Shown here piece by piece: positions 8,656 to 18,552 of a stretch of 64,000 nucleotides of DNA; positions within the stretch are counted from its first letter, which is position 1; each line of letters starts with the position of its first letter. Origin of the DNA: Parvularculaceae bacterium (GTDB taxonomy: Bacteria; Pseudomonadota; Alphaproteobacteria; Caulobacterales; Parvularculaceae); NCBI GenBank assembly GCA_028284065.1, contig JANQSJ010000011.1, forward strand, positions 620,001 through 684,000. Reading direction: 5' to 3'. A model generated the notes under the pieces. That model did no database searches, was not told the DNA's origin, and was given only the letters and a program-made list of their open reading frames with translations. A program made the translations under genes and the position numbers.

Positions 8656-9798
8656 TCAGACGATGATGCCGGAGGCGTCCTGATCGCGGCTCGCATGGGC
8701 GCTGAGGACAAGGCCAAAGCCGCCCATGATGGTGAGCATCACCGTCCCCCCATAGGAGACAAGCGGCAGCGGCACGCCGACGACGGGCGCAAGGCCCATC
8801 ACCATCCCCGTATTGATCAACACATAAAGCGCGAATGTCACGACGACGCCCATGGAGACGAGGCGCGCAAAATGCGACCGCGCGCGCACGGCGACAAAAA
8901 CGCCCATCAGGATAACAGTCAGGTAGAGCCCCAGAAGCGAGACCGCGCCGACGAAACCGAATTCCTCGCCGAATACGGTGAAGATGAAGTCCGTCTGCAT
9001 CTCAGGCAGAAACTTAAGCTGCGCCTGCGTGCCCTCCATGAACCCCTTGCCGGTGAGGCCGCCCGAGCCGATGCCCGTCTTCGACTGTAACAGGTGATAG
9101 CCCTGGCCCAGGGGGTCTCGGTCGGGATCAAGGAACGTAAAGATACGCTCCAGCTGATACGGCTTCAGGATCTCAAAGCGATAGGCGCCGTAGGCGCCGA
9201 TCAGCGCGGCGAGACCGCCAAGAAACGTGATCCGCCAGCTGACGCCGGCGAGGAGCACGATTGAAAAACCCGTCGCCGCGAGCAGAAGCGACGTGCCGAG
9301 ATCGGGCTGGATGAAGACAAGTCCCACCGGCGCAAGGATCATCGCCACCGGCGGCGCCAGGAACACCGGATGCGAGACCTGCTCCGCCCTCAGACCATAA
9401 TAATAGCGCGCGAGCCCCATCACGAGGCCGATCTTCATCGCTTCTGAAGGCTGGAACTGAAAGGCGCCATATTCAAGCCACCGCTGCGCGCCCATGTTCG
9501 TTGCGCCGATAAAAGGCACCAGCGCCAGCGCGATCAGCGCGCCGAAATAGGTGGGATAGGCGAGCGCCATCCAGAACCGGATCGGCACGAAGGCCATCGC
9601 CACCATGAGGGAGAGCGCGGCGCCGAAGCGAATCGCATGCTTCAACGCCCACGGGCTCCACGCCCCTCCGGCGACGGAGTAAAGCGTCAGCACGCCAACG
9701 CCCGCGATAAGCGACAGGGCGGCGATCATGGGCCAGTGCAGGCGCCCCAGATAATCGCCAATGTCCCGGCGCCCGCTTGGCAGATGGATCGACGACAT
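8656..9798 (-). CDS. rodA: Rod shape-determining protein RodA (SEDS glycosyltransferase)
   Basis: This SEDS-family peptidoglycan polymerase of the elongasome is a 380-aa inner-membrane protein with about ten helices. It carries family motifs such as QPDLGTSLLLAATG, DPLGQGYHLLQSKTGIGSGGLTGKG and the C-terminal PLVSYGG segment. It extends glycan strands with its partner PBP2, encoded immediately upstream (6-bp gap). It is the last gene of the mreB-mreC-mreD-mrdA-rodA cluster and ends at the hairpin shared with the HPt gene. Confidence 0.97.
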   Translation of the reverse strand: MSSIHLPSGRRDIGDYLGRLHWPMIAALSLIAGVGVLTLYSVAGGAWSPWALKHAIRFGAALSLMVAMAFVPIRFWMALAYPTYFGALIALALVPFIGATNMGAQRWLEYGAFQFQPSEAMKIGLVMGLARYYYGLRAEQVSHPVFLAPPVAMILAPVGLVFIQPDLGTSLLLAATGFSIVLLAGVSWRITFLGGLAALIGAYGAYRFEILKPYQLERIFTFLDPDRDPLGQGYHLLQSKTGIGSGGLTGKGFMEGTQAQLKFLPEMQTDFIFTVFGEEFGFVGAVSLLGLYLTVILMGVFVAVRARSHFARLVSMGVVVTFALYVLINTGMVMGLAPVVGVPLPLVSYGGTVMLTIMGGFGLVLSAHASRDQDASGIIV

Positions 9799-9804
9799 CT
9801 GCGG

Positions 9805-11727
9805 CTAGCCCCGTCCGCGGCGGCCCGCCGGCCCGGCTGCGGCGAGCGCGGACGGGCCGATCGGCGGCAGGCTCGCCGGGTCTTTCTTCAGCACCGCGCG
9901 CATGATTTCGCGCGCCTTCGGCCCGGCCGCGCGCGACCCGCCGATGCCGTGCTCAACGACGACGGAGCAGGCGTAGCGCGGATTTTCAAACGGCGCGAAG
10001 CAGACGAAGAGCGCGTGGTCGCGCTTTTCCCACGGCAATTGCTCCGGCTTCGTCAGGCCCTTCGCCCGCTCCTCGGCGGTGATGCGGTAGACCTGGCTGG
10101 TGCCGGTCTTGCCCGCGAGGCGCCAGTCCGGATTGTCGAGCCGCGAGCGATAGGCGGTGCCGCCGATTTCGTTCGTCACCGCATCCATGCCGGCGCGCGC
10201 GACGTCGAAATACGCAGGATCGATCTCCACATCGGCGAAGTTCGGTTGCGGCGATATCGTTTCGCCCACCATCCTGACCATCCGTGGACGGACCTGCTTG
10301 CCGGAGGCGATCCGCGCCGCCATCACCGCAAGCTGCAACGGCGTCGACGTCGCGGCGCCCTGGCCGATGACGACGGACAGGGTTTCGCCCGGATACCATC
10401 TCTGGTTTTCCGGCGAGCCGGCGTAGAACGCGCGCTTCCATTCGCGGCTCGGCACCGTGCCGCCGCGTTCGCCAGGAATGCCGAGATTATATGACTGCCC
10501 GAGACCTAGCCGTTCGGCGGTGTCGGCGAGAAGGTCGATATCAAGCTGCTGGGCGATATCGTAATAGTAGACGTCGCAGGATTTTTTCAGCGAGTTCTTC
10601 ATGTCAACGACGCCATGGCCGCCGCGCTTCCAGCAATGGAAATAGCGGTTGCCATAATACATGCGGCCGAGGCAGCGCACGGAATGATCAGGCCTGATTC
10701 CTGAGCGCTGCGCGGCGATCGCGCTGACCATCTTGAAGGTCGAGCCCGGCGGATAAATCCCGCCGAGCGGCTTGTTTAAAAGCGGCTTGTACGGACTTTC
10801 ATTAAGCTCGCGCCAGAGGCTCGACGGAATGCCGGTGTTGAAGAGGTTGGGGTCAAAGGCGGGCGTCGACGCAAGGACGAGAACGTCGCCCGTCTCGATA
10901 TCGAGCACCACGGCCGACGCGCTTTCGCCTTCGAGCTCCTTCATCGCCGCGGCCTGAAGCTCCGCGTCGATGGTGAGCGCGAGCGGCCGGCCCTGTTCGG
11001 GCTGAACGGCGTCGTCGCGGTATTCGTCCAGCACTTGACCGTGGGCGTTCACCTTCACCTGCATTTCGCCGGCGACGCCCCGAAGTTCGCGCTCATAGGT
11101 GCGCTCAAGACCGTCCCGCCCGACCTTGAACCCCGGCTGGCGCAACAGGACCCGCTCGCCCTCGTCATCCTCCGCCTGAAGGTCGCGGTCCGTGACGGCG
11201 CCCACATAGCCAATGACGAATGCGGTCGCCGGACCGAATGGGTAGTTGCGCGTCTCGCCCACCTCAGGCAGCGCGCCGGGAAGTTCGGGCCGCGCAAAGC
11301 TGATCTTCGCGAATTCGTCCCAGTCAAGATTATCGATCACCTGCACGGGGTTGACGCCGCTCGTGCGGCGGATCTCCCGCAGAATGCGCTGGCGGCGCGA
11401 GGGCGGCAGCTCCACATAGTTGGCGATCTTCTGGAGCGCCTCCTCCGGATCCGACGTCTCCTCGGGCACGAGCAGCACACGGAAATTCTGGCGATTGGAG
11501 GCGAGCGATACGCCGAACCGGTCGACAATCTCCCCCCTGAGCGGCGTCAGGACGCGGGAATTGAACTGGTTTTCAATGGCCAGCTCGTTGAACGCCTCAT
11601 GATTGGCGATCTGAAGATGATAAAGCCGCGCGGCGACGCCGCCGAACAGAAGCGTGACGCCGCCGGAGAACAAAGCCGCCCGCCGCGTGAACAATTCCTT
11701 GCGTTCCTGATCGCCGCCGCCTCGCAT
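9805..11727 (-). CDS. mrdA: Penicillin-binding protein 2, elongasome transpeptidase
   Basis: This class B PBP crosslinks peptidoglycan during cell elongation (640 aa). It has an N-terminal membrane anchor (about 15-35), a PBP dimerisation domain (about 60-240) and a transpeptidase domain. The active-site motifs are STFK with nucleophile Ser329, SCD for the SxN motif (as in other PBP2 proteins) and KTGTS beginning at Lys540. An in-frame extension to 12000 exists, but it overlaps mreD deeply and reads as non-protein; ATG 11727 is the proper start and lies 5 bp past the mreD stop. It is a direct target of beta-lactams such as mecillinam by family knowledge. Confidence 0.96.
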   Translation of the reverse strand: MRGGGDQERKELFTRRAALFSGGVTLLFGGVAARLYHLQIANHEAFNELAIENQFNSRVLTPLRGEIVDRFGVSLASNRQNFRVLLVPEETSDPEEALQKIANYVELPPSRRQRILREIRRTSGVNPVQVIDNLDWDEFAKISFARPELPGALPEVGETRNYPFGPATAFVIGYVGAVTDRDLQAEDDEGERVLLRQPGFKVGRDGLERTYERELRGVAGEMQVKVNAHGQVLDEYRDDAVQPEQGRPLALTIDAELQAAAMKELEGESASAVVLDIETGDVLVLASTPAFDPNLFNTGIPSSLWRELNESPYKPLLNKPLGGIYPPGSTFKMVSAIAAQRSGIRPDHSVRCLGRMYYGNRYFHCWKRGGHGVVDMKNSLKKSCDVYYYDIAQQLDIDLLADTAERLGLGQSYNLGIPGERGGTVPSREWKRAFYAGSPENQRWYPGETLSVVIGQGAATSTPLQLAVMAARIASGKQVRPRMVRMVGETISPQPNFADVEIDPAYFDVARAGMDAVTNEIGGTAYRSRLDNPDWRLAGKTGTSQVYRITAEERAKGLTKPEQLPWEKRDHALFVCFAPFENPRYACSVVVEHGIGGSRAAGPKAREIMRAVLKKDPASLPPIGPSALAAAGPAGRRGRG

Positions 11728-11732
11728 TGCGC

Positions 11733-12251
11733 TCAAGCCTCCACGATCACGCGCCGATGGAATTCGGCGAACGCCCCGGCGATGACGGGGTAAAGCAAAA
11801 CGGTTGCGGTCATCTGCACCGCCAGTCGGCCGATCGGCAACGCCGCGCCGGACATCAGGCTCATCACCGACCAGAGGATGAGCGCGGCGAGACCGGCGAT
11901 CACCGCAAAGCCCAGCCACACGACCCGCTGTTCGCGGCCATGAAAGTATGATCGCTGAGTCGTCACCAAATAACTCGCCATTAGGTAAATTGTCGGCCAC
12001 AGTCCGAGCGGACCGCCGGTCAGAAGATCCTGCATAAGCCCAATCAGAAAGACGCCGATGGATGGCAGGTTCGACGGGCTGTAGATCGACCAGAAATAAA
12101 CGACGACCAGCGGCAGCACCGGCGTCGGCAGCGCGCCCTCGGCGAGGCGCAGGGGCGCGGCGAGGAGGCAGACGCCGGCGACGCCGAGCAGCGTCGGCGC
12201 AGCGGCCCGAAAGCTGCGTCCGAGATTTTCGGCTCGGGACGCGTAACTCAT
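11733..12251 (-). CDS. mreD: Rod shape-determining protein MreD
   Basis: This is a small, very hydrophobic inner-membrane protein of the elongasome (172 aa, about five helices), with the family-typical segment FLIGLMQDLLTGGPLGLWP. It links MreC to the RodA/PBP2 synthase. Its ATG overlaps the end of mreC by 4 nt (ATGA type), indicating translational coupling. It is weakly conserved in sequence; position in the operon and topology make the call secure. Confidence 0.92.
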   Translation of the reverse strand: MSYASRAENLGRSFRAAAPTLLGVAGVCLLAAPLRLAEGALPTPVLPLVVVYFWSIYSPSNLPSIGVFLIGLMQDLLTGGPLGLWPTIYLMASYLVTTQRSYFHGREQRVVWLGFAVIAGLAALILWSVMSLMSGAALPIGRLAVQMTATVLLYPVIAGAFAEFHRRVIVEA

Positions 12252-13252
12252 CGCCTGGTTCCGGTTTGTGGGGCGGCGTCGTCGCCCGCAGCCGCGAGCC
12301 GCGCGCCGGCTTCCGCGCCCGGCCCGGCGCCCGCGTTCAGATCGGCGGCGCTCACATCTTCCTGCGGCGCATCGCCGTCTTCCGGCGCCGGCGCCGCGGC
12401 ATCGTCTTCGACGTCCGGGAATTCGTAGTTGATAATCCTCACAAGCCGCGTGCGGGCGTAGTTGGCGTCGAGGTCGACGGCGGCCTCGCTCTCGCCGACG
12501 TCAGCGACCGCGCCAACGGGCAGCCCGCGCGGCAGCGAGCCGCCGGCGCCGGATGTCACCACGCGCTGACCGGCTTCGACGCTTTGCAGGTCGTCATTGC
12601 GGGTGAAGATGATGGCCGGTCGTTCGGTCGTGCGGCCGGCGAGAATGCCCTCGACCTCCGAGCCCTCCACATACACGGGCACATTGCTTTGAACGTCCGT
12701 CAGCAGAAGGATGCGCGCCGCGCCGCCCGAAGCGTCGACCACCCTGCCCACAAGTCCGCGATCGTCGACGACCGCCTGGCCCGGCGCGACGCCGGCCTCC
12801 CGGCCCGCATTCACGATCATGGAATGCACGAAGGCGTCGCCGCTCTCGCCGATCACCATGGCGTTGACGGGGGTCACGCCCGGCGGCGGAAAATAATAGC
12901 CGAGCGCCTCATAGGCGCTGATCAACTCGCGCAGGTCGCGCGCGTCGTGCTCCCAATGGCGCAGCGCCTCCACCTGTTCGCGTAAAGATTTGTTCTGTTC
13001 GAGAACGAAGAAGTACTCCTCGACCCGGCCGACCACGTCCTGAATGACGCCAACCGGTCCGGCGAACGCTTCAAGGACCGGCGCGGCGAAGCTTAGCGCG
13101 CCTTCGCGCGCCTTGCGGAAAACCGACGCCTCGGCGGCGTAGAGGTTCGACAGAAGGAGGATGGCCGAGACGAGCGTCAGGGTTAGCCTGCCGACGCCGG
13201 CGCCCGCCCTGCGGTTCAGACCGTCTCGCCGGTCTCGGCCCAAAACGTCCAT
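12248..13252 (-). CDS. mreC: Rod shape-determining protein MreC
   Basis: This bitopic elongasome scaffold has a short cytoplasmic N terminus, one membrane helix (LTLTLVSAILLLSNLYAAE), a coiled coil (about 75-105) and the two periplasmic beta-barrel lobes of the MreC domain (VIGESGDAFVHSMIVNAG, then VTSGAGGSLPRGLPVG). The last 45 or so residues form an Ala/Asp/Glu/Pro-rich tail (DDAAAPAPEDGDAPQED), probably disordered, beyond the conserved domain. I prefer ATG 13252 (334 aa). An in-frame start at 13336 would add 28 Arg/Ala/Gly-rich residues. Confidence 0.94.
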   Translation of the reverse strand: MDVLGRDRRDGLNRRAGAGVGRLTLTLVSAILLLSNLYAAEASVFRKAREGALSFAAPVLEAFAGPVGVIQDVVGRVEEYFFVLEQNKSLREQVEALRHWEHDARDLRELISAYEALGYYFPPPGVTPVNAMVIGESGDAFVHSMIVNAGREAGVAPGQAVVDDRGLVGRVVDASGGAARILLLTDVQSNVPVYVEGSEVEGILAGRTTERPAIIFTRNDDLQSVEAGQRVVTSGAGGSLPRGLPVGAVADVGESEAAVDLDANYARTRLVRIINYEFPDVEDDAAAPAPEDGDAPQEDVSAADLNAGAGPGAEAGARLAAAGDDAAPQTGTRR

Positions 13253-13409
13253 GCCTCGTCCCGTACGTCCCTCGCGGCGCGCTTCGCGTGCGGCGGCCGC
13301 GCACCACTCACCTGTCCGCCCGGACATACGCCGCAAGGACCGGGCCGACGGGCGCGGTCGTGAAAATAGAGCGCGCGGCCCCCGTCGATCAAGCGCGGCT
13401 AAGCGAGGC

Positions 13410-14459
<1,050 letters not shown>

Positions 14460-14600
14460 CTATCGTCGGTTTAGTGGGCCCGACGTCACCCTTAACTTTA
14501 ATGCGTTCGCAAATCGTCAACAAAGTCGCGCGGAGGCCTTGCTTCCGCGTCGCCCGAACGCCGCTCCGAAGATAGACGGATTCGCCAATTTCACCCGCCT

Positions 14601-15368
14601 TTAAGGCTCGTCGACGCGGCCGCCGAACCGAACGTAAACGAGGCGCACCACGAACAGAAACGCCATCCAGCCGACAAGGAGCGCAGCGAGCGCGGCAAGG
14701 CGCTCCGGGTCGCGCGACGCGAAGAACTCCACAATGCCGCCGACCCCGTCGTTTAGCGCCGCGCGATCGGGCGCAAGCGCCCCGAGCGTCGCGACGATGG
14801 AGATTTTCGGGACGATGCCGACGCCGGTGCCGAGCCAGTATTTCCACAAGGGAACATGCGCCGCGCCCGCGGCCGCATTAACGATGATAAAGGGCGCGGA
14901 GGGGACCACCCGGATGAGCCCGCTCGCCCAGACGCCACGCCGCTGAATGAACTCAATCAGGGATTGCGCCCGCGCGCCGCCGACACGGCGCACCCACTCG
15001 CCCCCCAGCATGCGGCCAATCGCGAAGGTGAGCGACGCCGAGACCATGGTCGCCGCCCACGCATAGGCGCCGCCCGTGACCGGACCGAACCAGACGACGC
15101 TCGCGGCGATCAACAGGATCTGCGGAAAACCGGTGAGCGCCAGCAGCGAAAAGATCGCTGCAACGCCAAAAAACGCGAACGGCGATCCGGCCGCCTGCTG
15201 GAACAGCGCCGCAAGGTCCCCTTCGCCGTCCAGACTGAGCCAGTTCCGGCCGAAAACCAGCAACGCCGCGACGACGCAAAGGAGCGTAACGGACACCAGA
15301 AGCGATGTAGCGGACTTGGCGTCCATCGCCGCCAGGAAGCGGCTGAGACGGCGCACAAACTCAAACAT
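14601..15368 (-). CDS. TVP38/TMEM64 (VTT/DedA-like) family membrane protein
   Basis: This is a 255-aa polytopic membrane protein with the VTT domain. Diagnostic segments are FPQILLIAASVVWFGPVTGGAYAW, read here as two adjoining parts, and a re-entrant region near GLIRVVPSAPFIIVNAAAGA. Relatives act as lipid scramblases/flippases or in envelope stress resistance; the exact role is unknown. I chose ATG 15368, preceded by GGGGAAACGACGA, instead of the longer ORF to 15449. It lies directly downstream of the DUF4345 gene on the same strand, about 100 bp apart. Confidence 0.85.
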   Translation of the reverse strand: MFEFVRRLSRFLAAMDAKSATSLLVSVTLLCVVAALLVFGRNWLSLDGEGDLAALFQQAAGSPFAFFGVAAIFSLLALTGFPQILLIAASVVWFGPVTGGAYAWAATMVSASLTFAIGRMLGGEWVRRVGGARAQSLIEFIQRRGVWASGLIRVVPSAPFIIVNAAAGAAHVPLWKYWLGTGVGIVPKISIVATLGALAPDRAALNDGVGGIVEFFASRDPERLAALAALLVGWMAFLFVVRLVYVRFGGRVDEP

Positions 15369-15467
15369 TCGTCGTTTCCCCGCCCGCCCGGCGCCATTCG
15401 CGCCGCCAGACGCCCGTCCGCGCATAGCTGCGCCGCCGGGAATAGGCAAATCGCGCCCCCGCGTAGG

Positions 15468-15857
15468 TCAGGGGTCGCGCCGCGGATATGCGGCGCTCAG
15501 CCAGGCCCACAGGATGAACGGCAAGACCAGTTCGACGCCGCCAAGAAAGATGAAGAGCGGGTGCGGCGGCCCGACCTGCGCGAACGAGACAAGCCGCGCC
15601 AGACCGCTGAGAAAGAAAACGCCGATCAGCGCCAGAAACACGCCGCGCCGCTCGGCGAGGTTGAGCGCGCTCCAGATCATCGCCGCGCCATATCCGAGGA
15701 ACAGCGTCGCGTAAAAGCGGTCCTCGCTGTCCATGGTCGCGTTGACTGGAACGCCGCCCGGAATGATGCGCGGCCCGACGACAATATGGCCAAGCGCGAT
15801 CAGCGCGCACACAGCGCCAAAGAACGCCGCGAAGTATTTGAGGCCAAGCCGGAGCAT
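15468..15857 (-). CDS. DUF4345 family membrane protein
   Basis: This is a small integral membrane protein (129 aa, four predicted helices) matching the DUF4345 pattern: a first helix, then a polar loop with DSEDRFYATLFLGYG, then LARLVSFAQVGPPHPLF. The function is unknown in general. ATG 15857 gives a normal membrane N terminus; the ORF extends to 15965 but the added residues are basic and low-quality. It is divergent from the zinc-type ABC operon, with about 120 bp between starts. Confidence 0.75.
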   Translation of the reverse strand: MLRLGLKYFAAFFGAVCALIALGHIVVGPRIIPGGVPVNATMDSEDRFYATLFLGYGAAMIWSALNLAERRGVFLALIGVFFLSGLARLVSFAQVGPPHPLFIFLGGVELVLPFILWAWLSAAYPRRDP

Positions 15858-16007
15858 GATCCGCAACCTAAAGCGCTTTCCGGCGAAATGTCCGCCCGTC
15901 GCAGCCCGGAAGCGCGGGAAAACACGGCAAGCGACGACGCGATTCCGGTCGCGGCGGCGTTGCATTAGAGCCCGAGTGTGAGACTGTTGCGTCGCGTGAC
16001 GGATCGA

Positions 16008-16709
16008 ATGTGCATTTTCGCGAAGGACCTGGAGTTCGCCTGGCGACCGGGCGCAACCGTCGTCGCCGTCAGCGAATTCGAGCTCAGGCTCGGCGATAGC
16101 GTTTTTCTTCAGGGCGAGAGCGGGTCAGGAAAGTCGACTTTGCTTGGCCTGATCGCAGGCATCATTCAGGCGACGTCCGGCGAGCTGAACGTCATGGGGC
16201 GGCCGCTCGGCGCCATGAACGCGGCGAAACGAGACGCCTTTCGCGCAGACGCCATTGGCGTGATTTTTCAGCAATTCAATCTCGTGCCCTACCTGACTCT
16301 CCTCGAAAATGTGCTTCTGCCGTGTCGGTTTTCGCCCCCGCGCGCGGCGCGCGCCGGGCCGACAAACGCCTCGCGGAAAGACGCGGCGCTCGGCCTGCTC
16401 GATCGGTTAGGGCTCGGCGCGGAGGCGCGCGAAGGGCGAGCGGTCTCGGCGCTTTCAGTAGGACAGCAGCAGCGGGTCGCCGCCGCCCGCGCGCTTATTG
16501 GCGCGCCGTCGCTCATTATCGCGGACGAACCCACCTCGGCGCTCGACGCCGCTTCGCGCGATTCCTTCGTCGATACGCTCCTCGAGGAAGCGAAGGACGC
16601 GAGCGTGCTCTTCGTCAGCCATGATGCGGCGCTTGCGCCGCGGTTTGACCGGACGGAGTCGATGGCCGACATGAACGCGGCGTTCGCGCCCGCCGCAAAG
16701 GGGGCATAG
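16008..16709 (+). CDS. LolD/MacB-like ABC transporter ATP-binding protein
   Basis: This cytoplasmic ATPase subunit has Walker A GESGSGKST, a Q-loop (FQQFNLVPYLTLLENV), signature LSVGQQQR, Walker B LIIADEPTSALD and switch His (VSHD). Sequence style is that of the LolD/MacB/FtsE group that pairs with FtsX-like permeases, and the next gene encodes exactly that, with no gap. It heads a four-gene operon ending with DUF3299 and DUF2796 proteins, opposite a Zur-like regulator, so a zinc-related role is inferred. ATG 16008 fits the family N terminus; GTG 15978 in frame is an alternative. Confidence 0.9.
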   Translation: MCIFAKDLEFAWRPGATVVAVSEFELRLGDSVFLQGESGSGKSTLLGLIAGIIQATSGELNVMGRPLGAMNAAKRDAFRADAIGVIFQQFNLVPYLTLLENVLLPCRFSPPRAARAGPTNASRKDAALGLLDRLGLGAEAREGRAVSALSVGQQQRVAAARALIGAPSLIIADEPTSALDAASRDSFVDTLLEEAKDASVLFVSHDAALAPRFDRTESMADMNAAFAPAAKGA

Positions 16710-17975
16710 GTGACGTTGGTCGCCCTGGCCTGGAAGAGCGCGCGCGCGCGCGCCGGCGCGACCGTCCTGACGCTGATCGCCATCGCCCTATCGACGGCGC
16801 TTGTTCTCGGCGTTGAGAAGATCCGCGCTGGCGCGCGCGCCGGATTCGAGCAAACGGTTTCCGGCGCAGACGTCCTTGTGGGCGCGCGATCGGGCGGCGT
16901 GAACCTGCTGCTCTACGCTGTTTTCCGGCTCGGCGATCCGACGGCCAATGTGTCCTGGGAAACCTATCAGGCGTTCGCGGCGCGGCCTGACGTCGCCTGG
17001 ACGATCCCGCTGTCGCTTGGGGATTCCCATGGTGGCTTCCGCGTCCTCGGAACAACCGACGCGTATTTCGAGCACTACCGCTATGGCGACAAGCGCCCGC
17101 TCGGGTTCGCGTTAGGCGTCGCCTTCGACGAGACGCGCGACGCGGTCCTCGGCGCAGAGGCGGCGCGCGAACTCGGTTATGGGCTCGGCGACGACTTTAC
17201 GATTAGTCACGGCATCAAGAGCGCGGCATTTGCGGAGCATAGCGACCATCCGTTCACGGTTGTCGGCGTGCTTCGCGCAACCGGCACGCCGGTCGATCGG
17301 ACAATCCATATAAGTCTCGAAGGCATGGAGGCGGTGCATGAAGGCTTCGTCGGCGGCGCGCCGTCGGCGATCGGCCGGCGGCCGCGCGCGCCCCGGTCGG
17401 CGCCGGCCGAAGCGCTGACGCCGGACGCAATTACGGCGTTCCTGGTTGGCCTCAAGAGCAGGGCCGCAGCGCTGCGCTACCAACGCGACGTCAACACATA
17501 TCGAAGGGAGGCGCTGACGGGCGTCATCCCGGGCGTCGCTCTCGCGCAGCTTTGGCGGGTCCTCGGGCCGGCGGAGCAGGCCTTACGCGTGGTGTCGCTT
17601 CTCGTCGTCGCGGCGGGCCTGACCGGGCTACTCACCATGTTGCTGTCGACGCTGAACGAGCGCCGCCGGGAGGTCGCCGTCCTGCGCGCCGCGGGCGCGC
17701 GCCGTCGCGACGTGTTCGCGCTCCTCGTGCTGGAGTCGACGCTGGTCGCCGGGCTCGGCGCCCTTTTAGGCGCCACGGTCCTGAATACCGCGCTGGCGAT
17801 CGTGGGGCGGGGCCTGGAGGCGTCCATAGGAGCGCCTCTTGGTCCGCTTGGCCTCTCCGTCTACGATGCCTACGTCATTGCAGGAGTGACAGGCATTGGC
17901 TTCGCCTTGGGGTTCGTCCCCGGATGGATCGCCTACCGCCGGTCTTTGAGCGACGGCCTGACCGTCCGCATATGA
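16710..17975 (+). CDS. FtsX/MacB-like ABC transporter permease
   Basis: The 421-aa permease has one N-terminal helix (about 12-30), a large periplasmic MacB-like domain (about 40-275) and three C-terminal helices forming the FtsX domain (about 290-415). The segment TLNERRREVAVLRAAGARRRDVF is the typical coupling helix. GTG 16710 directly follows the stop of the ATPase gene. The pair resembles the ATPase/permease of DUF2796-associated loci (called zrg in Vibrio), reported as zinc-regulated. The mechanism is probably mechanotransmission or substrate delivery rather than simple import; this is inference. Confidence 0.88.
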   Translation: MTLVALAWKSARARAGATVLTLIAIALSTALVLGVEKIRAGARAGFEQTVSGADVLVGARSGGVNLLLYAVFRLGDPTANVSWETYQAFAARPDVAWTIPLSLGDSHGGFRVLGTTDAYFEHYRYGDKRPLGFALGVAFDETRDAVLGAEAARELGYGLGDDFTISHGIKSAAFAEHSDHPFTVVGVLRATGTPVDRTIHISLEGMEAVHEGFVGGAPSAIGRRPRAPRSAPAEALTPDAITAFLVGLKSRAAALRYQRDVNTYRREALTGVIPGVALAQLWRVLGPAEQALRVVSLLVVAAGLTGLLTMLLSTLNERRREVAVLRAAGARRRDVFALLVLESTLVAGLGALLGATVLNTALAIVGRGLEASIGAPLGPLGLSVYDAYVIAGVTGIGFALGFVPGWIAYRRSLSDGLTVRI

Positions 17976-17982
17976 GGCGAGC

Positions 17983-18552
17983 ATGAGACGTCTATTGATC
18001 GCGCTGGCGAGCTTTATCGCGACCGCTGAAGCGGCCGAGCCGCCGCGCACCGTCTATTGGGAGGAGCTAATGCCCGAAGGCGACAGCGAAACGCTCGATC
18101 AACAGTATGCGGCCTTTTATGCCGGCATTCAGCAACAGTTAGGCAGCCAGGAATCGCAAAGCCTTTTTGATGCGGGAAACGCAGGCGGATATGGCGGCAT
18201 TGAAGAAGGCTCGCCGCTCGATGTGATGCCGCAACTCGGCACGTTCAACGTCGTCGAGGAATTCGACGGCGAACGCGTGCGCATTCCAGGCTTTGTCCTT
18301 CCCTTTGAATACACCGCTTCCGGCAAGATTACGGAATTCCTCCTTGTGCCGTATTTTGGCGCTTGCATACATACGCCGCCGCCGCCGCCGAATCAGATCG
18401 TATACGTCACCGCCGACAAGCCCGTGCCGCTTGGCGAGCAATGGGACGCGATTTGGGCGACCGGCGTTCTACGTGCGAAGAGCAATATGAACGATCTCGG
18501 GGACGCGGCGTATACGCTCGAGATCGAATCCTGGGAGTCGTATGATGGCTGA
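17983..18552 (+). CDS. DUF3299 family secreted protein
   Basis: This 189-aa protein has a short signal peptide (MRRLLIALASFIATAEA). The DUF3299 core contains VRIPGFVLPFEY and FLLVPYFGACIHTPPPPPNQIVYV; the Cys/His pair in GACIHTPPPPPN is a conserved family feature and a possible metal or thiol site. Function is not established. DUF3299 genes recur beside DUF2796 and MacB-like ABC genes, which supports a shared zinc-related periplasmic function. It starts 7 bp after the permease and overlaps the next gene by 11 bp. Confidence 0.85.
   Translation: MRRLLIALASFIATAEAAEPPRTVYWEELMPEGDSETLDQQYAAFYAGIQQQLGSQESQSLFDAGNAGGYGGIEEGSPLDVMPQLGTFNVVEEFDGERVRIPGFVLPFEYTASGKITEFLLVPYFGACIHTPPPPPNQIVYVTADKPVPLGEQWDAIWATGVLRAKSNMNDLGDAAYTLEIESWESYDG

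Noticed and set aside
11728-12000. N-terminal extension of the PBP2 gene to 12000
   Set aside because: It would overlap mreD almost throughout; the residues do not resemble PBP2, and ATG 11727 gives the normal membrane anchor.
15858-16007. Possible Zur box in the promoter of the ABC/DUF2796 operon
   Set aside because: No convincing AT-rich palindrome of Zur type was visible; a matrix search is needed before claiming it.
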